DNA of 64,000 nucleotides from JAIQET01 sp035542575 (GCA_035542575.1 DATKLE010000058.1:23372-87371), one strand, 5' to 3'. Numbered from the stretch's first letter, positions 53,952 to 63,682 are shown. Translations and numbers: made by a program. Notes: generated by a model from the letters alone, not told the origin.

Positions 53952-55280
53952 TTACTTGGCCTCGCGACTGTCAAACATGAATACAAGACCTGCGGTCACC
54001 GTGTTCTGCGCCGTGGCCGGCAAGCCGTCGCCCCTCACGAACGTCGGCGCGTTAGACATATCCCGCCGATATTCAAGCCGGCTGAGAATGTGGCCTGCGA
54101 TCAGGCGCTGGAACGTTGCCGTGACACCATTGAAGTGTTGCGGCGTGCCGGTGGTGAATCCATCGTGGTCGTCGTAGTACTCATAGCGGGTTACGAGCGC
54201 ATACTTCTCGTTGATTGCGTACTTGACGTAGCCGGCCGCGCCGGTCCAGAAAACGGGGCGGGCCACGTTGGGTAGCCGGTCACCACGCCCGTAGTCGGTG
54301 TTCAGAGTGAACGAAAGTTTGCTGGTCGGCGCGTAGGTCACTACGGTGTCCCAGAGTTGCCGCCAGTTGGAATTGTTGTTGGCCTGCTCCGGTCCCGCCA
54401 TGTAGTTCTGGGTGAAGCTGATCTTCCGGCTGGGATTCCAGCCGAAGCCTATGCCGTATGTCTTCCCGGTATTGTTGTCAACTACGCCGTTCCAGCCGTT
54501 CACCAGGAACCCGGAGATCGAGTACTTGTCGTTGAAGGCATACTTGGCGCGCAGACCGTAGTGGAAGTACGGAATCGCATAGGAGAAGAGCAACCCGCGC
54601 GAGTAGTTCAGGTCGTCCTTGGTTTCGATCACTTCGGCGCCGTGCGGTGTGACGAACTTTCCGGCGTCAATCTGCAGGCCCTTTCCGACTGGAGCAAGAT
54701 ATGAGAAGTAAGCTTCTTTCAGATACTGGTCAAAGCCCAGTCCTCCCGGATCGCTGCCGTTTACGGCGTTTATTGCCTGCCCAAATCCAAGCGCAATGTG
54801 GTAGCCGGTCCGGCTGTTGGTGACCTCCGGCGTCTTGTCCACCACCAGCTCGATCAGGTTCAAGGCAAACTGGTTAGACGCGGCATCAAAGCTGCGGAAC
54901 GAGTTGGTGCGTGAGGTAGGCTGATTGGAGTTGTAGTTGTAATACATGTCCACAAAGCCGCTCAGCGATGTGGGGCCCAGCAGGCTCGCGAGCGACGGGC
55001 CCGGCGAGGGCACCGTGGCGGGCGAAGCGCTGGCGGCATTCGACTGCGAGACCGCCGCCATCGCCGCTGCCGGAGCAGCAGCGGGCGCGCCCGGCTTGAG
55101 GGCCGCGAGTTCGCTGCGCAATTCGCTGACCTCTTTTTCAAGTTCCTGGACACGCTGCGCCATCGTCGCGGACGCCTCCTGCGCTGTGTCAGTCTGTCCC
55201 TGCGCCAAGCATTGCGAGACTGCCCCAAACCCCAAGCTGACGCCCAATGTGGCCACAATTACCCGGCAAGCACCCTTCAT
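53952..55280 (-). CDS. Outer-membrane beta-barrel porin (OmpL/bbp2-like)
   Basis: 442 residues. Signal peptide 1-27 (ends QCLAQ), a short coiled coil (QRVQELEKEVSELRSEL) that may reach the cell wall, an Ala/Pro linker, then a barrel beginning LSGFVDMYYNYNSNQP with alternating aromatic strands and ending in VFMFDSREAK. Resembles porins often found beside ammonium transporters in acidobacteria-like genomes. Likely lets nitrogen compounds through the outer membrane. It heads the run of ammonium genes; a TTGAA-N3-TTCAA palindrome lies 140-152 bases upstream of its start. Confidence 0.88.
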   Translation of the reverse strand: MKGACRVIVATLGVSLGFGAVSQCLAQGQTDTAQEASATMAQRVQELEKEVSELRSELAALKPGAPAAAPAAAMAAVSQSNAASASPATVPSPGPSLASLLGPTSLSGFVDMYYNYNSNQPTSRTNSFRSFDAASNQFALNLIELVVDKTPEVTNSRTGYHIALGFGQAINAVNGSDPGGLGFDQYLKEAYFSYLAPVGKGLQIDAGKFVTPHGAEVIETKDDLNYSRGLLFSYAIPYFHYGLRAKYAFNDKYSISGFLVNGWNGVVDNNTGKTYGIGFGWNPSRKISFTQNYMAGPEQANNNSNWRQLWDTVVTYAPTSKLSFTLNTDYGRGDRLPNVARPVFWTGAAGYVKYAINEKYALVTRYEYYDDHDGFTTGTPQHFNGVTATFQRLIAGHILSRLEYRRDMSNAPTFVRGDGLPATAQNTVTAGLVFMFDSREAK

Positions 55281-55710
55281 AACTACGGCTCACTTTCCCC
55301 CTACGGGCCGCATTCACCCCAACGTTGAACTTGCGGCTCCGTGACCAGTGAGCGCACCTTAGCGAAGCCCTCCATCCACAGTCCAACGCATACTTCTTCT
55401 CGCAGCTATCGGAAATACTTTGAAAAATTCAATCTATGGAGAGCATAAGTGAGATTTATTGCCAGCGGTCCGTTCGGCCTGATTGCGCCTGCTCTGCAGT
55501 TTGTGAGTTGGCCGACTGCCACAGAAGTCAATCGGCGACGGAGTCAATCCAACCGGATGAAAACGACCGAGTTGGCAGCAGATGCAGGGAAACAGGTTGA
55601 CGCGGAGGAAGTCGCATTACCGCGATGTGGGTAAGAAAAAACGGAGGCTGATACCGCCCGGGCCCGGCAGCTGAATGGCGAGGAAGGCGCCGAAATGCAG
55701 ATGGAGACGA
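55281..55710. other. Spacer between LysR-type gene and porin
   Basis: 430 bases with the porin promoter expected inside. Contains the palindrome at 55420-55432. One 61-codon plus-strand frame (55449-55634) has a moderate ribosome site but no protein-like features, so it is not called. Confidence 0.5.
55420..55432. promoter_or_regulatory. TTGAA-N3-TTCAA palindrome upstream of porin
   Basis: Perfect inverted repeat TTGAA AAA TTCAA, 140-152 bases before the porin start. It contains the T-N11-A pattern of LysR-type binding sites, and a LysR-type gene lies next door, so it is a candidate activator site for the ammonium cluster. Confidence 0.35.
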
Positions 55711-56670
55711 TCAGGAAAATGCGGGATGGGGCCGGAGCAAGGCGGACGCTGCGGCAGTTTCATCCGCGCGGCTGGCGGCCGCCCCATTTCGCGCGATTCC
55801 CGAGCGCACCAGCTCGATGAGCGCGGTGGCGGCACGCGGCAAGGTTCGATCCTGGTCGTAGACCATGCCCAGTTCACGCCAGAGCTCGACGTCCTCGAAA
55901 GGAAGCAGGCTCAATTGTCCCGACCGGCACTCCTCCTGCGCCAGGCTTTCGCTGATCAGCGAGACGCCCATTCCCGCCGCCACGAACGTCTTAATCATTG
56001 CCAGGCTGGGCAGTTCCATGGCGATCCGCAACCGTGACTGGTAGGGACGAAAGAGCCGGTCCATGATCTGGCGTGTATATCCGGCCTTGGGGAGTATGAG
56101 TAGCTGCTCGGCCACCCTGCTGACGGGAGCGGCCCCCAGGCGTACCAGCGGATTGTCCGGGCTTGCCATGATCATCAAGCGATCGCGGAAGATGCACCTG
56201 ACGACCAGCCTCGGTGACTTGACCGGCATGGTCACAACACCCACATCCAGGGCGCCGTCATGAATTTTCTCCAGGATTTTCCGGCTGAAGTTGCGGTAGA
56301 TGCTGATCTGCACCTGCGGGTAGAGCCGGCGATACTCCGCAAAAATCTTTGGCAGAACATAAACGCAAGTGGCTTCGTTTGCCCCGATGGCAAGTACGCC
56401 GCGGGGAGTCGCTTCCTGGTCTACCACCGCCCGCACAGACTCGTCGCGCAGGGCGAGCAAGCGAGCGGCGTATTCGAACAGCACCTGCCCGGCCGGAGTC
56501 AGCCGGACCTTCTTGCCCGACCGGTCAAGCAGCTTTGCGCCGTAATCCCGCTCGAGCTGGCGAATTTTGGCGCTCACCGCCGACTGCGAGCGAAACACCT
56601 TCTCGCCCGCGCGCGAGAAATTCCCCAGCTTTGCGACTTCCAGGAAAGTAGTGAGTTGATCGAAATCCAT
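55711..56670 (-). CDS. LysR-family transcriptional regulator (upstream copy)
   Basis: 319 residues. Winged helix-turn-helix (FLEVAKLGNFSRAGEKVF, SQSAVSAKIRQLERDYGAKL) and effector domain sharing long stretches with the regulator at 39100. The two differ mainly at the C-terminus, where this one has an extra Ala-rich tail. It lies at the head of the nitrogen cluster and could regulate the porin-Amt operon. A perfect 16-base palindrome sits 69 bases upstream of its start, probably for autoregulation. Confidence 0.94.
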   Translation of the reverse strand: MDFDQLTTFLEVAKLGNFSRAGEKVFRSQSAVSAKIRQLERDYGAKLLDRSGKKVRLTPAGQVLFEYAARLLALRDESVRAVVDQEATPRGVLAIGANEATCVYVLPKIFAEYRRLYPQVQISIYRNFSRKILEKIHDGALDVGVVTMPVKSPRLVVRCIFRDRLMIMASPDNPLVRLGAAPVSRVAEQLLILPKAGYTRQIMDRLFRPYQSRLRIAMELPSLAMIKTFVAAGMGVSLISESLAQEECRSGQLSLLPFEDVELWRELGMVYDQDRTLPRAATALIELVRSGIARNGAAASRADETAAASALLRPHPAFS

Positions 56671-56738
56671 GCCCGAGGTCAGGGGAGTTCACAACATTGG
56701 GACGCGTTCACGCCCGGCAAGTAGCAACGCCCGACGTC

Positions 56739-56754
56739 TTGCTCACGTGAGCAA
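56739..56754. promoter_or_regulatory. 16-bp perfect palindrome, candidate LysR operator
   Basis: TTGCTCACGTGAGCAA is its own reverse complement and lies upstream of the LysR-type gene that starts at 56670. A second, spaced repeat GCCAA-N6-TTGGC follows at 56760-56775. LysR-type regulators commonly bind such sites at their own promoters. Confidence 0.45.
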
Positions 56755-56848
56755 TCGTTGCCAACCATACTTGGCCCGGCGGGAGTGAGGAAATTAATTG
56801 TTTTTATGGGCGGCATAATTCCGGTTTATGGTGAAGCCTGAGGGAATT

Positions 56849-57631
56849 TTATCTGTACTTGGCAGAAAACAACGGCTGAAGTTCGCCTCGTCGCGCACTG
56901 ACGATGAGCTCCGAATCAAACCGCCCGCCGACGTTCACGCCAAACAACCGGTGGCGGAGGCGACTTTCCTGCAAGAATGGCCAGCGGAGCAAAGACCCGA
57001 GTCGCTGGCGGAGCGTGGGATGGGGCACCCTGACGTCGTGGAACCGGATCTCATCAAAGCAGCAAATATCGAGAAGCGACTTCAGGTTCGACCCGCAGAA
57101 TCCGTATTCGTGGGCAAGCGTGACAAACAGGCATGAATTGGCGGCCGGACCTTCCATATTGGGTGTTCTGAGCAGGAGTTCACCGCCCGGCTTCAATGCC
57201 TGATAAAGCGCATCGACCGTCCAGAGCAAAGAGTATTTTGGGATGTGCTCAATGACATGGGACATGTGAATGAAGTCATATTCCCCCGGATGATGGCTCA
57301 AGAAAGCCCCGATGTCGCTCTGGATTTCGTGAAGGGTTATGTTCCCTTCACTCCACCCAGCGATGTGCAGCTTGTTCAGTGTCCCAAAGTCTGCGCCAGA
57401 GAGGTTCGTGTATCCCAGGTTGAGGCAGGCTGCAAGGAACCATCCGCCCCCGAAACCGATGTCCAAGATCGCGGATCTCTTGTCGTCGGGCAGAAGCGGC
57501 GCGAGTTCGGCTTCAGCTTGCAAGACCCGCGGGTCATTCTGAATCTCCGCGAAGCTCGGCTTGAAGCGTTCCGCCTGATGCCGCAAAGCCATCCGGCGAT
57601 ACACCTCAGCAACGAATGCATTGGGTTCCAT
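56849..57631 (-). CDS. SAM-dependent methyltransferase (class I, Methyltransf_23-like)
   Basis: 260 residues. SAM-binding motif I is ILDIGFGGGWFLAAC near residues 54-68, then LSGADFGT, SHVIEHIPKYSLLWTVDALY and LKPGGELLLRTPNM, the usual order for this fold. The GFGGG loop replaces the common GxGxG, still glycine-rich. The HVIEHIP and PN-ending pattern is common in enzymes acting on sugars or small molecules. Substrate unknown. Single gene with about 570 bases of open space upstream. Confidence 0.9.
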   Translation of the reverse strand: MEPNAFVAEVYRRMALRHQAERFKPSFAEIQNDPRVLQAEAELAPLLPDDKRSAILDIGFGGGWFLAACLNLGYTNLSGADFGTLNKLHIAGWSEGNITLHEIQSDIGAFLSHHPGEYDFIHMSHVIEHIPKYSLLWTVDALYQALKPGGELLLRTPNMEGPAANSCLFVTLAHEYGFCGSNLKSLLDICCFDEIRFHDVRVPHPTLRQRLGSLLRWPFLQESRLRHRLFGVNVGGRFDSELIVSARRGELQPLFSAKYR

Positions 57632-58200
57632 GATGGTTCTAAACCTAACTGCCGATTTGCACGACTGTCAATTCCAGAACGTCCCCGAGGTGTAGGGTGA
57701 AATTGCCATTTTGGACGTCGCTGGACGAACTCGGATTAGGCAAAACCATTGGGTCTTGGAGTAGCTCTTGCGTTGCACCGAGCGTACCAAGACAGCAAGA
57801 ATCCAGGTGGCAACGGAGGAAAGAAACTACTGCTTCGACGCCGTCCACATCAGATCGATGAAACTAATGGAAGCTGTCCGCCGTCATGCCGCTTTGCAAC
57901 GAAGACCCTGCGGGTCGAGTTCCGTAATTCTCACCTTCCGATCCCGGGACGCCAGAACACCGAAGGAGGGAATGGCTGCAATCCCCCATCCAGCACGTAC
58001 AAGTCCGATCTGCGTGTCCAACAGATTGACAGTCGAAGTGAGGGGAACTCATGCTGTCTATGTCTTACAACCGGAGGCGGTGACAGATCTTATCGCCGGG
58101 TCCGCCGAGGGCGACGAAGCCGGAAATCACGCTGGGCCGCGTAACCCTTAGCATCTGTGGCGTACGGGCGGCCGATTCAGGACGCCCTTCTTCCTGCTGG
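57632..58200. other. Gene-free spacer upstream of the methyltransferase
   Basis: 569 bases between the methyltransferase start and the end of the efflux operon. Several short frames on both strands lack ribosome sites and protein-like composition; no RNA gene or strong repeat was recognised. Confidence 0.5.
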
Positions 58201-58848
58201 TTATGAATTCTCGAAAGCGGTTGAGAGTTGATGTTGCGCGAGTTCTTCCTTGAGATCCAGGATCGTCTCCGTAACAACTTCCTCCCCGGCCGTGGTATTG
58301 AGCATGGCGTGATAGAGGTGGCGATTTGGCCACTGCTGATGAAAGTACTTGGCCATAAAGTCAGCCCGCTCTTTATCAATGGAATCGACTAGTGCTTCCG
58401 CTTCTGCCTGAGAGATGCCTTCACTTTTGAGGCGACGAATCTTTTCCTCGGGAGGAGCGAAGAGGAAGATGCGCAACGTATCAGTTCGCTGGCGAAGATG
58501 ATACTGGGAGCCTCTCCCGACGATCACGCAATTGCCGGCGGAAGCTGCTTGTTCGGTCACCTGTTTGGTGAGGCGCAACATGCTTTCGGCGTCGAGGCAG
58601 TGCAGACGATGAAGATTGAGGCTCCCTTCAAAACTGCCGCGGAGCACGGACTTGAGCAATCGATAATAGAGGGGATCTACCCGTTCTTCCCGGATCTCGA
58701 CTTCCGAGCGTTCACAGTTCGCCAAGCGGGCAATCTCGCAAGTCATTTGGTGATCCCAGAGTGCCCAGCCGAGGCGTTCCGCAACTCTCTTTGCGATTGC
58801 GCCGCCGCCACATCCGTACTCGCGTTCAATCGTGATGACACGAATCAT
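58201..58848 (-). CDS. Cytidylate-kinase-like family protein
   Basis: 215 residues. Starts ITIEREYGCGGGAIAKRVAERL, the altered P-loop typical of the Cytidylate_kin2 family (REYGSGG in most members), followed by a lid region and NCVIVGRGSQYHL. ATG at 58848 overlaps the EmrB-like stop by four bases. The family is widespread, but its substrate is not well established; it may phosphorylate a nucleoside monophosphate or another small molecule. Its place as the last gene of a drug-efflux operon is unusual. Confidence 0.88.
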   Translation of the reverse strand: MIRVITIEREYGCGGGAIAKRVAERLGWALWDHQMTCEIARLANCERSEVEIREERVDPLYYRLLKSVLRGSFEGSLNLHRLHCLDAESMLRLTKQVTEQAASAGNCVIVGRGSQYHLRQRTDTLRIFLFAPPEEKIRRLKSEGISQAEAEALVDSIDKERADFMAKYFHQQWPNRHLYHAMLNTTAGEEVVTETILDLKEELAQHQLSTAFENS

Positions 58849-60446
58849 GCGACCACTGCCTCTCCGCCAGCGTGCGGATCATTTTTCCTCAAGAGGAACG
58901 AAAGCACGAACATGATCGCCGCTCCAATAAACAGAACCCAGAAAACGTCGACGTAAGCAAGCGTTGCAGCTTGAGCCTGCAAGGCTTGGTACGCTCGCGC
59001 GTAAGCGTGTGCATGAGCGTCCGGCGAACTCATCCCTAGGGTATCGAGCCGATGCGTCAAGCCCGTAATCAGATTCTGGAAGCCTTGGTTCGTCGAGGTC
59101 GCGTGACTGACCAGGATCGATTGATGATATTGCGAGCGGCGCGCGATGATGGTCGTGACCATCGAAGTACCGACGCTACTTCCGATGTTGCGCATGAAGT
59201 TAATCATTCCCGCCACCGAGTTGCTCTTGTCGGGAGAAATACCGACGTAAGATACCAGGGTGATCGGGACAAACAGGAAGCCCAACCCAGCGACCTGGGT
59301 AACGCGCAGCCATGTTGCAGAGCTGAAGCTGATCAGCAGATCAATGCGCACGGTTGAATAAAGCATTCCGATTGCCAGGCAGAGCCAGCCAAAGGCAATC
59401 AGGTAGCGGGCTTGTGCCATCGTCGTTAACTTACCGACAATGGGCAGCGTAAGCAGCAAGACGAGGGCGCCACCCGAGAGGACAAAGCCGGCCAATTCAG
59501 CGGTGTATCCCAACAGCGTCTGCAGGAATTGCGGCATCAGCACCAGGCTGCTGAATAGCAGAATGCCCAGCATGAACATCATCACGCAGGAACCTGCATA
59601 ATTCAGGTTCTTGAACAAGCGCACATCGATGACTGGATCTTTGCGGAACCACTCCCAAACCACTAGAGAAGTGAGGCAAACGGCAGAGATCACTACCAGG
59701 GTGGTAATGAAGTGCGAACCGAACCAGTCGTCTTCCTGCCCCTTGTCGAGCAAGACCTGCAATGCCCCGACTCCCAGCGCAAGCAGGGTAATGCCGATGT
59801 AATCGAGTTTTATGCCTGCGCCTTTAAGGCGAGCGAGGTACGGCGGATCTTCCACCAGCCGAAACACCAGCAGCAGGGTGAGCACACCGACGGGAAGATT
59901 AATGAAGAAAATCCAGCGCCAGGAATAGTTGAAGGTAATCCATCCCCCCAAAGTCGGCCCAATCGTCGGGGCGAGAATCGCCGTCAAACCGTACAGGGCA
60001 AAGGCCAGACCTCTCTGTTGCGGGGGAAATGTGTCGGCCAGGATGGCTTGCGCCATCGGCTGCAAGCCACCACCGCCGGCTCCTTGCAGGATCCGGAACA
60101 GCAGCAGCATCCCGAGGCTTGGGGCCGTCCCGCACAATAGAGAACTCAAGGTAAAGATGACGAGACACGACATGAAGAAGCGCTTGCGCCCGAAAACTCC
60201 GGCTAGCCAGCCGCTGATCGGCAGCACAATCGCGTTCGACACCAGATACGATGTAAGCACCCACGTGCTCTCATCGTTGCTCGCCCCCAGAGTGCCGGCC
60301 ATGTAGGGTAAGGCGACATTGGCGATACTGGTGTCCAGCACCTCCATGAAGGCCGCCAGTGCGACAACGCCGGCAATGAGCCAAGGGTTGTACTTCGGCT
60401 TCCATACCGCCTGATCCGGCGACAGAGCTATCGATCCGGCACTCAT
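58845..60446 (-). CDS. MFS multidrug efflux permease (DHA2, EmrB/QacA-like)
   Basis: 533 residues, about 14 membrane spans. Family motifs: LDTSIANVALPYMAGTLGAS in span 1, GWLAGVFGRKRFFM as motif A, and LFRILQGAGGGGLQPMAQAI in span 4. Pumps hydrophobic compounds using proton flow and works with the periplasmic adaptor and TolC-like protein encoded just upstream. ATG overlaps the adaptor stop by four bases. Confidence 0.95.
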   Translation of the reverse strand: MSAGSIALSPDQAVWKPKYNPWLIAGVVALAAFMEVLDTSIANVALPYMAGTLGASNDESTWVLTSYLVSNAIVLPISGWLAGVFGRKRFFMSCLVIFTLSSLLCGTAPSLGMLLLFRILQGAGGGGLQPMAQAILADTFPPQQRGLAFALYGLTAILAPTIGPTLGGWITFNYSWRWIFFINLPVGVLTLLLVFRLVEDPPYLARLKGAGIKLDYIGITLLALGVGALQVLLDKGQEDDWFGSHFITTLVVISAVCLTSLVVWEWFRKDPVIDVRLFKNLNYAGSCVMMFMLGILLFSSLVLMPQFLQTLLGYTAELAGFVLSGGALVLLLTLPIVGKLTTMAQARYLIAFGWLCLAIGMLYSTVRIDLLISFSSATWLRVTQVAGLGFLFVPITLVSYVGISPDKSNSVAGMINFMRNIGSSVGTSMVTTIIARRSQYHQSILVSHATSTNQGFQNLITGLTHRLDTLGMSSPDAHAHAYARAYQALQAQAATLAYVDVFWVLFIGAAIMFVLSFLLRKNDPHAGGEAVVA

Positions 60447-61717
60447 CGCAGATACACCTTCGGTTCTACACTCATGCCGGGACGAAGCTGATGATCTTTG
60501 TTTTCCCCGGGATCGAGGACGATCTTCACGGGAATGCGTTGCACCACCTTCACGTAGTTGCCGGTCGCGTTCTCCGGCGGAAGTGCACTAAAAAGTGGAC
60601 CCGTGGCGCCCGCGATGCTGTCGATGTGTCCTTTGTATCGACGACCACTGGAGTCAACCTCGAACTCCACTCTCTGACCGGGTCGCATCTGTCTGAGCTG
60701 CGTCTCCTTGAAGTTTGCCGTTATCCAAACATCGTCGAGTGGAACAACGCTCAACAGCACCTGGCCTGGCTGCACATTCATCCCGGGGACTACCGTCTTA
60801 TTCACTTCGCCACTGACCGGGGCGACAATCTCTGCGTATTGCAGGTTCAGTTCGGCTTGCTCGAGTGCAGCACGCTTTTGGGCGACGTCGGCGGCCGCGG
60901 CTAGCGCGCGAGCACGCGTGGAAGCGACTTGCTGTGGAGCGGTTTCCGCGGCGCGATGATTGGCTTCCGCCTCCGCCAGCCGGCTTTTGGCCTGCTGCAC
61001 CGACTGTTGCGCTGCCGCTTCGTTTGCGTGAGTGGCAGCCACGTTCGCCGTACTGGCCTTCGCCGCCGCCAACGCTTGGTCGTATGTCTGCTCTGAGACG
61101 TTCTGCTTCTCAACCAGCTGCTTGTACCGCCGCAAGTCATCCTGAGCCTTAACGTCGTTTGCTTCTGCCTGGTCGACCTGGGCACGGGCAGCGGCTAATT
61201 GCTTTTCAGCGGCGATGATCCCTGCCTGTGCACTGTCAACATCCGACGCTGAATACCTCAGTTGGCTGGCGGTGTTCACAGAGGTGATCGGCACGGCGAT
61301 GTCGAGCGATCTGGCGGTCGCTTCGGCGTTGGCCAGGTCCGCCTTCGCTTTATCAACCGCCACCTGATAGTCTTTGGGATCGATTTCGACGAGAACGGTG
61401 CCCTTCTGCACGTATTGGTTATCACCGACATCAACCTTGATTACGTAACCGGAAATGCGTGCGCTGACTTGGGCGATGTGCACGTCCACCTGCGCGTCGT
61501 CCGTGGATTCGTAACTGCCGAGATAACGCCACAGGAAGTAGCCGGCTGCGACTACAAGCAGAGCTGCCAATGCCAGAAGCATGGCGCGGTTCTTTAGACG
61601 GGGACGTGGATATCGAACTACCCGCGTGGGTACTGCGCTTTCAGCCGGCGACGCCTCGGTCGTGGTTGCCCTCTTCTCTTCGACGATGGAACCGAGCGGA
61701 TTTTCTTGAGCGGCCAT
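60443..61717 (-). CDS. Membrane fusion (HlyD/EmrA-like) efflux adaptor
   Basis: 424 residues. Cytoplasmic N-terminus, one membrane span at about 46-66 (MLLALAALLVVAAGYFLW), then the lipoyl half-motif STDDAQVDVHIAQVSARISG, a long alpha-helical hairpin (about 125-290) and the second half AEIVAPVSGEVNKTVVPGMN. Links the inner-membrane pump to the TolC-like channel. Second gene of the operon, 22 bases after the channel gene. Confidence 0.95.
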   Translation of the reverse strand: MAAQENPLGSIVEEKRATTTEASPAESAVPTRVVRYPRPRLKNRAMLLALAALLVVAAGYFLWRYLGSYESTDDAQVDVHIAQVSARISGYVIKVDVGDNQYVQKGTVLVEIDPKDYQVAVDKAKADLANAEATARSLDIAVPITSVNTASQLRYSASDVDSAQAGIIAAEKQLAAARAQVDQAEANDVKAQDDLRRYKQLVEKQNVSEQTYDQALAAAKASTANVAATHANEAAAQQSVQQAKSRLAEAEANHRAAETAPQQVASTRARALAAAADVAQKRAALEQAELNLQYAEIVAPVSGEVNKTVVPGMNVQPGQVLLSVVPLDDVWITANFKETQLRQMRPGQRVEFEVDSSGRRYKGHIDSIAGATGPLFSALPPENATGNYVKVVQRIPVKIVLDPGENKDHQLRPGMSVEPKVYLR

Positions 61718-61739
61718 AACAGATCACCCCACTTTGAAG

Positions 61740-63158
61740 CTAACGAACTGTCAGGTATTGACTGTAGTTGGTGCGTGCGACACCCAGCGCCCGGGCGAGC
61801 TCCAATTTTGCCAGATTGTGAGCGTACAGGCTTACGATATATTGATCGTTGGCGCTCGCTAAGGATTGCTCCGCCTGTACGACTTCGACACTGTCGGTAA
61901 CGCCCGCGGAAAACCGCTCTTTCGATCGATCGAGATTTTCATTCGCCAGATCGACGTTCTGTTTCGCAACCGCAACCTGCTCTTTAGCAGCCTGCAGGTT
62001 GAGGTCAGCGGTTCGTACGTCATAGTCGATTTGTCCGCGTAGATTTTCGGCCTCTGCTTTTCGTTGTCGCAGAGTTGCCTCCGCCGTCGTCTCTTCGCCC
62101 TTGATTCGGCCGCCGGTAAAGATCGGAACACTCACTCCCGCCGCAAAGCCGAAAACGCCGTGGGAATGACCGAAGGCCGGACCCTGTACTCCGTAATCGC
62201 CGTTGACTGCCACAACCGGATATCGCTCCCCACGAATCGCCGAAAGCTCTCGTTGCGCGGTCACGATCGCCTCGCGTGCTGCACGGAAATCGCTTCGCGT
62301 ACCGTACGCGGTCTTGAGGGCATCCTCGATGTTCGGAGGCTCCACATCCGCGTAGGGGATCGACTCCGCGAGTTCAAACTTCTGTCCCAATGGCAGCCCG
62401 ATCGCACGGCTAAGGTCGAGCTTGGCAATGGCGAAGTCGTTTCGTGCAACGCTTAAGTTGTATTGTTCCGTGTGAAGCTGGACCGCGCTGCGTGTCACAT
62501 CGATCTTCGGACTAGTGCCGGCCTGTAGATCTTCGACAGCCTGGTCGTACACGGCCTGGGCATTGCGAACTTGCGCCTCAGCGGCTTCAATACGTGACGC
62601 AGCTTCGATTACTTTCAGGTAGGAATTGCCCACCACTAGCGTGATCACGTCCAGAGTGTCCTTGTAAGACATCCTGGCAGCCTCTTCCGCGCTACGTGCG
62701 GCACGAAACCGTTGAATCGACTCGAAGCTGAACAACGTCTGACTCGCACTCGCTTCCGCCATGCTGAAGCTGAACGGCCCTACCACACGTGGAATGCCGG
62801 GCACCTTCAGGCCGATGGTGGATAGGCTGATCTGTTCGACATTCTCTGAGACCCCTGCACCCACCTGCGGCAGCAGCAGGCTTAGTGCCTGAAGCCGCTG
62901 CCCCCGAGTCGCTCGGACGTTCTCCCCGCTTTCGATTTGCCCAAGGTTGTAGTGGAGCGCCATATTGATGGCATCGCGCAAAGTAAGCTTCAGAACTTCA
63001 TTGCCCGCAGGGCCGCTCGGGACGCTGCCGAGAATGGGCGAAGACGACTGCGCCATTACCAACACCGTCAACGACACCGAAGACAGGAGTAGCAGCGTAA
63101 GCGTGCGGAGCAGGCACGAAAAAAATAGAGGATGCGACTTGGCGGATCGATCTTGCAT
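61740..63158 (-). CDS. TolC-family outer-membrane efflux protein
   Basis: 472 residues from the ATG at 63158, which has GGGAG 6 bases upstream; the frame is open to 63293 without a better start. Signal peptide about 1-36 (ends LVMAQ). Two outer-membrane-efflux repeats of long helices: LTLRDAINMALHYNLGQIES, FRAARSAEEAARMSYKDTLD and ATLRQRKAEAENLRGQIDYD. First gene of the efflux operon with the adaptor, permease and kinase-like protein. Confidence 0.94.
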   Translation of the reverse strand: MQDRSAKSHPLFFSCLLRTLTLLLLSSVSLTVLVMAQSSSPILGSVPSGPAGNEVLKLTLRDAINMALHYNLGQIESGENVRATRGQRLQALSLLLPQVGAGVSENVEQISLSTIGLKVPGIPRVVGPFSFSMAEASASQTLFSFESIQRFRAARSAEEAARMSYKDTLDVITLVVGNSYLKVIEAASRIEAAEAQVRNAQAVYDQAVEDLQAGTSPKIDVTRSAVQLHTEQYNLSVARNDFAIAKLDLSRAIGLPLGQKFELAESIPYADVEPPNIEDALKTAYGTRSDFRAAREAIVTAQRELSAIRGERYPVVAVNGDYGVQGPAFGHSHGVFGFAAGVSVPIFTGGRIKGEETTAEATLRQRKAEAENLRGQIDYDVRTADLNLQAAKEQVAVAKQNVDLANENLDRSKERFSAGVTDSVEVVQAEQSLASANDQYIVSLYAHNLAKLELARALGVARTNYSQYLTVR

Positions 63159-63630
63159 ATTCGACTCCCATTGAGCGTCACGAACCCGCTCTTCGATTAT
63201 CCTGGACGTCCTGAGGTAGTCCGGTTTCGATGCTGAACAGGCCGAGTCGAACCAGCGACTGATGTACACCTGCGCGTGGCCTCGCCACAGCAATGCCGCG
63301 CTCCCGGAGCGGCTGCGGCCTCAGGACCCCACCTCAAAAACCGAGATGCGGTGCATCGCCAAAAGATGCAAATTACTCTGCCGATTGCCATGCAACGTGC
63401 TGGTGCTGGTTGGCAAGAAAACAATTACCTATAACGCACGGGGGATTGCGATCGCCGAGGGGTTCCAGCCAATCCAGAGCGTTCTCTAAATGCGCCGCTT
63501 ATTTGAGCAACTGGAGTGGCTCTGGGCGACTTGCCCTGTGAGTCCGAGGGCTTACCCTCTGGCATATCCACACATCACCTTCCGTTGTGGGAAAGCAGAA
63601 AGGATTACGGGCTATCCCCAATGAAAAGAT

Positions 63631-63682
<52 letters not shown>

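Noticed and set aside
55449..55634. 61-codon plus-strand frame starting with GTG
   Set aside because: Moderate ribosome site only; no domain, span or convincing composition.
57645..57848. Minus-strand frame ending in a beta-strand-like tail (NGNFTLHLGDVLELTVVQ)
   Set aside because: No ribosome site, and the first half is not protein-like; could be a gene remnant but nothing supports it.
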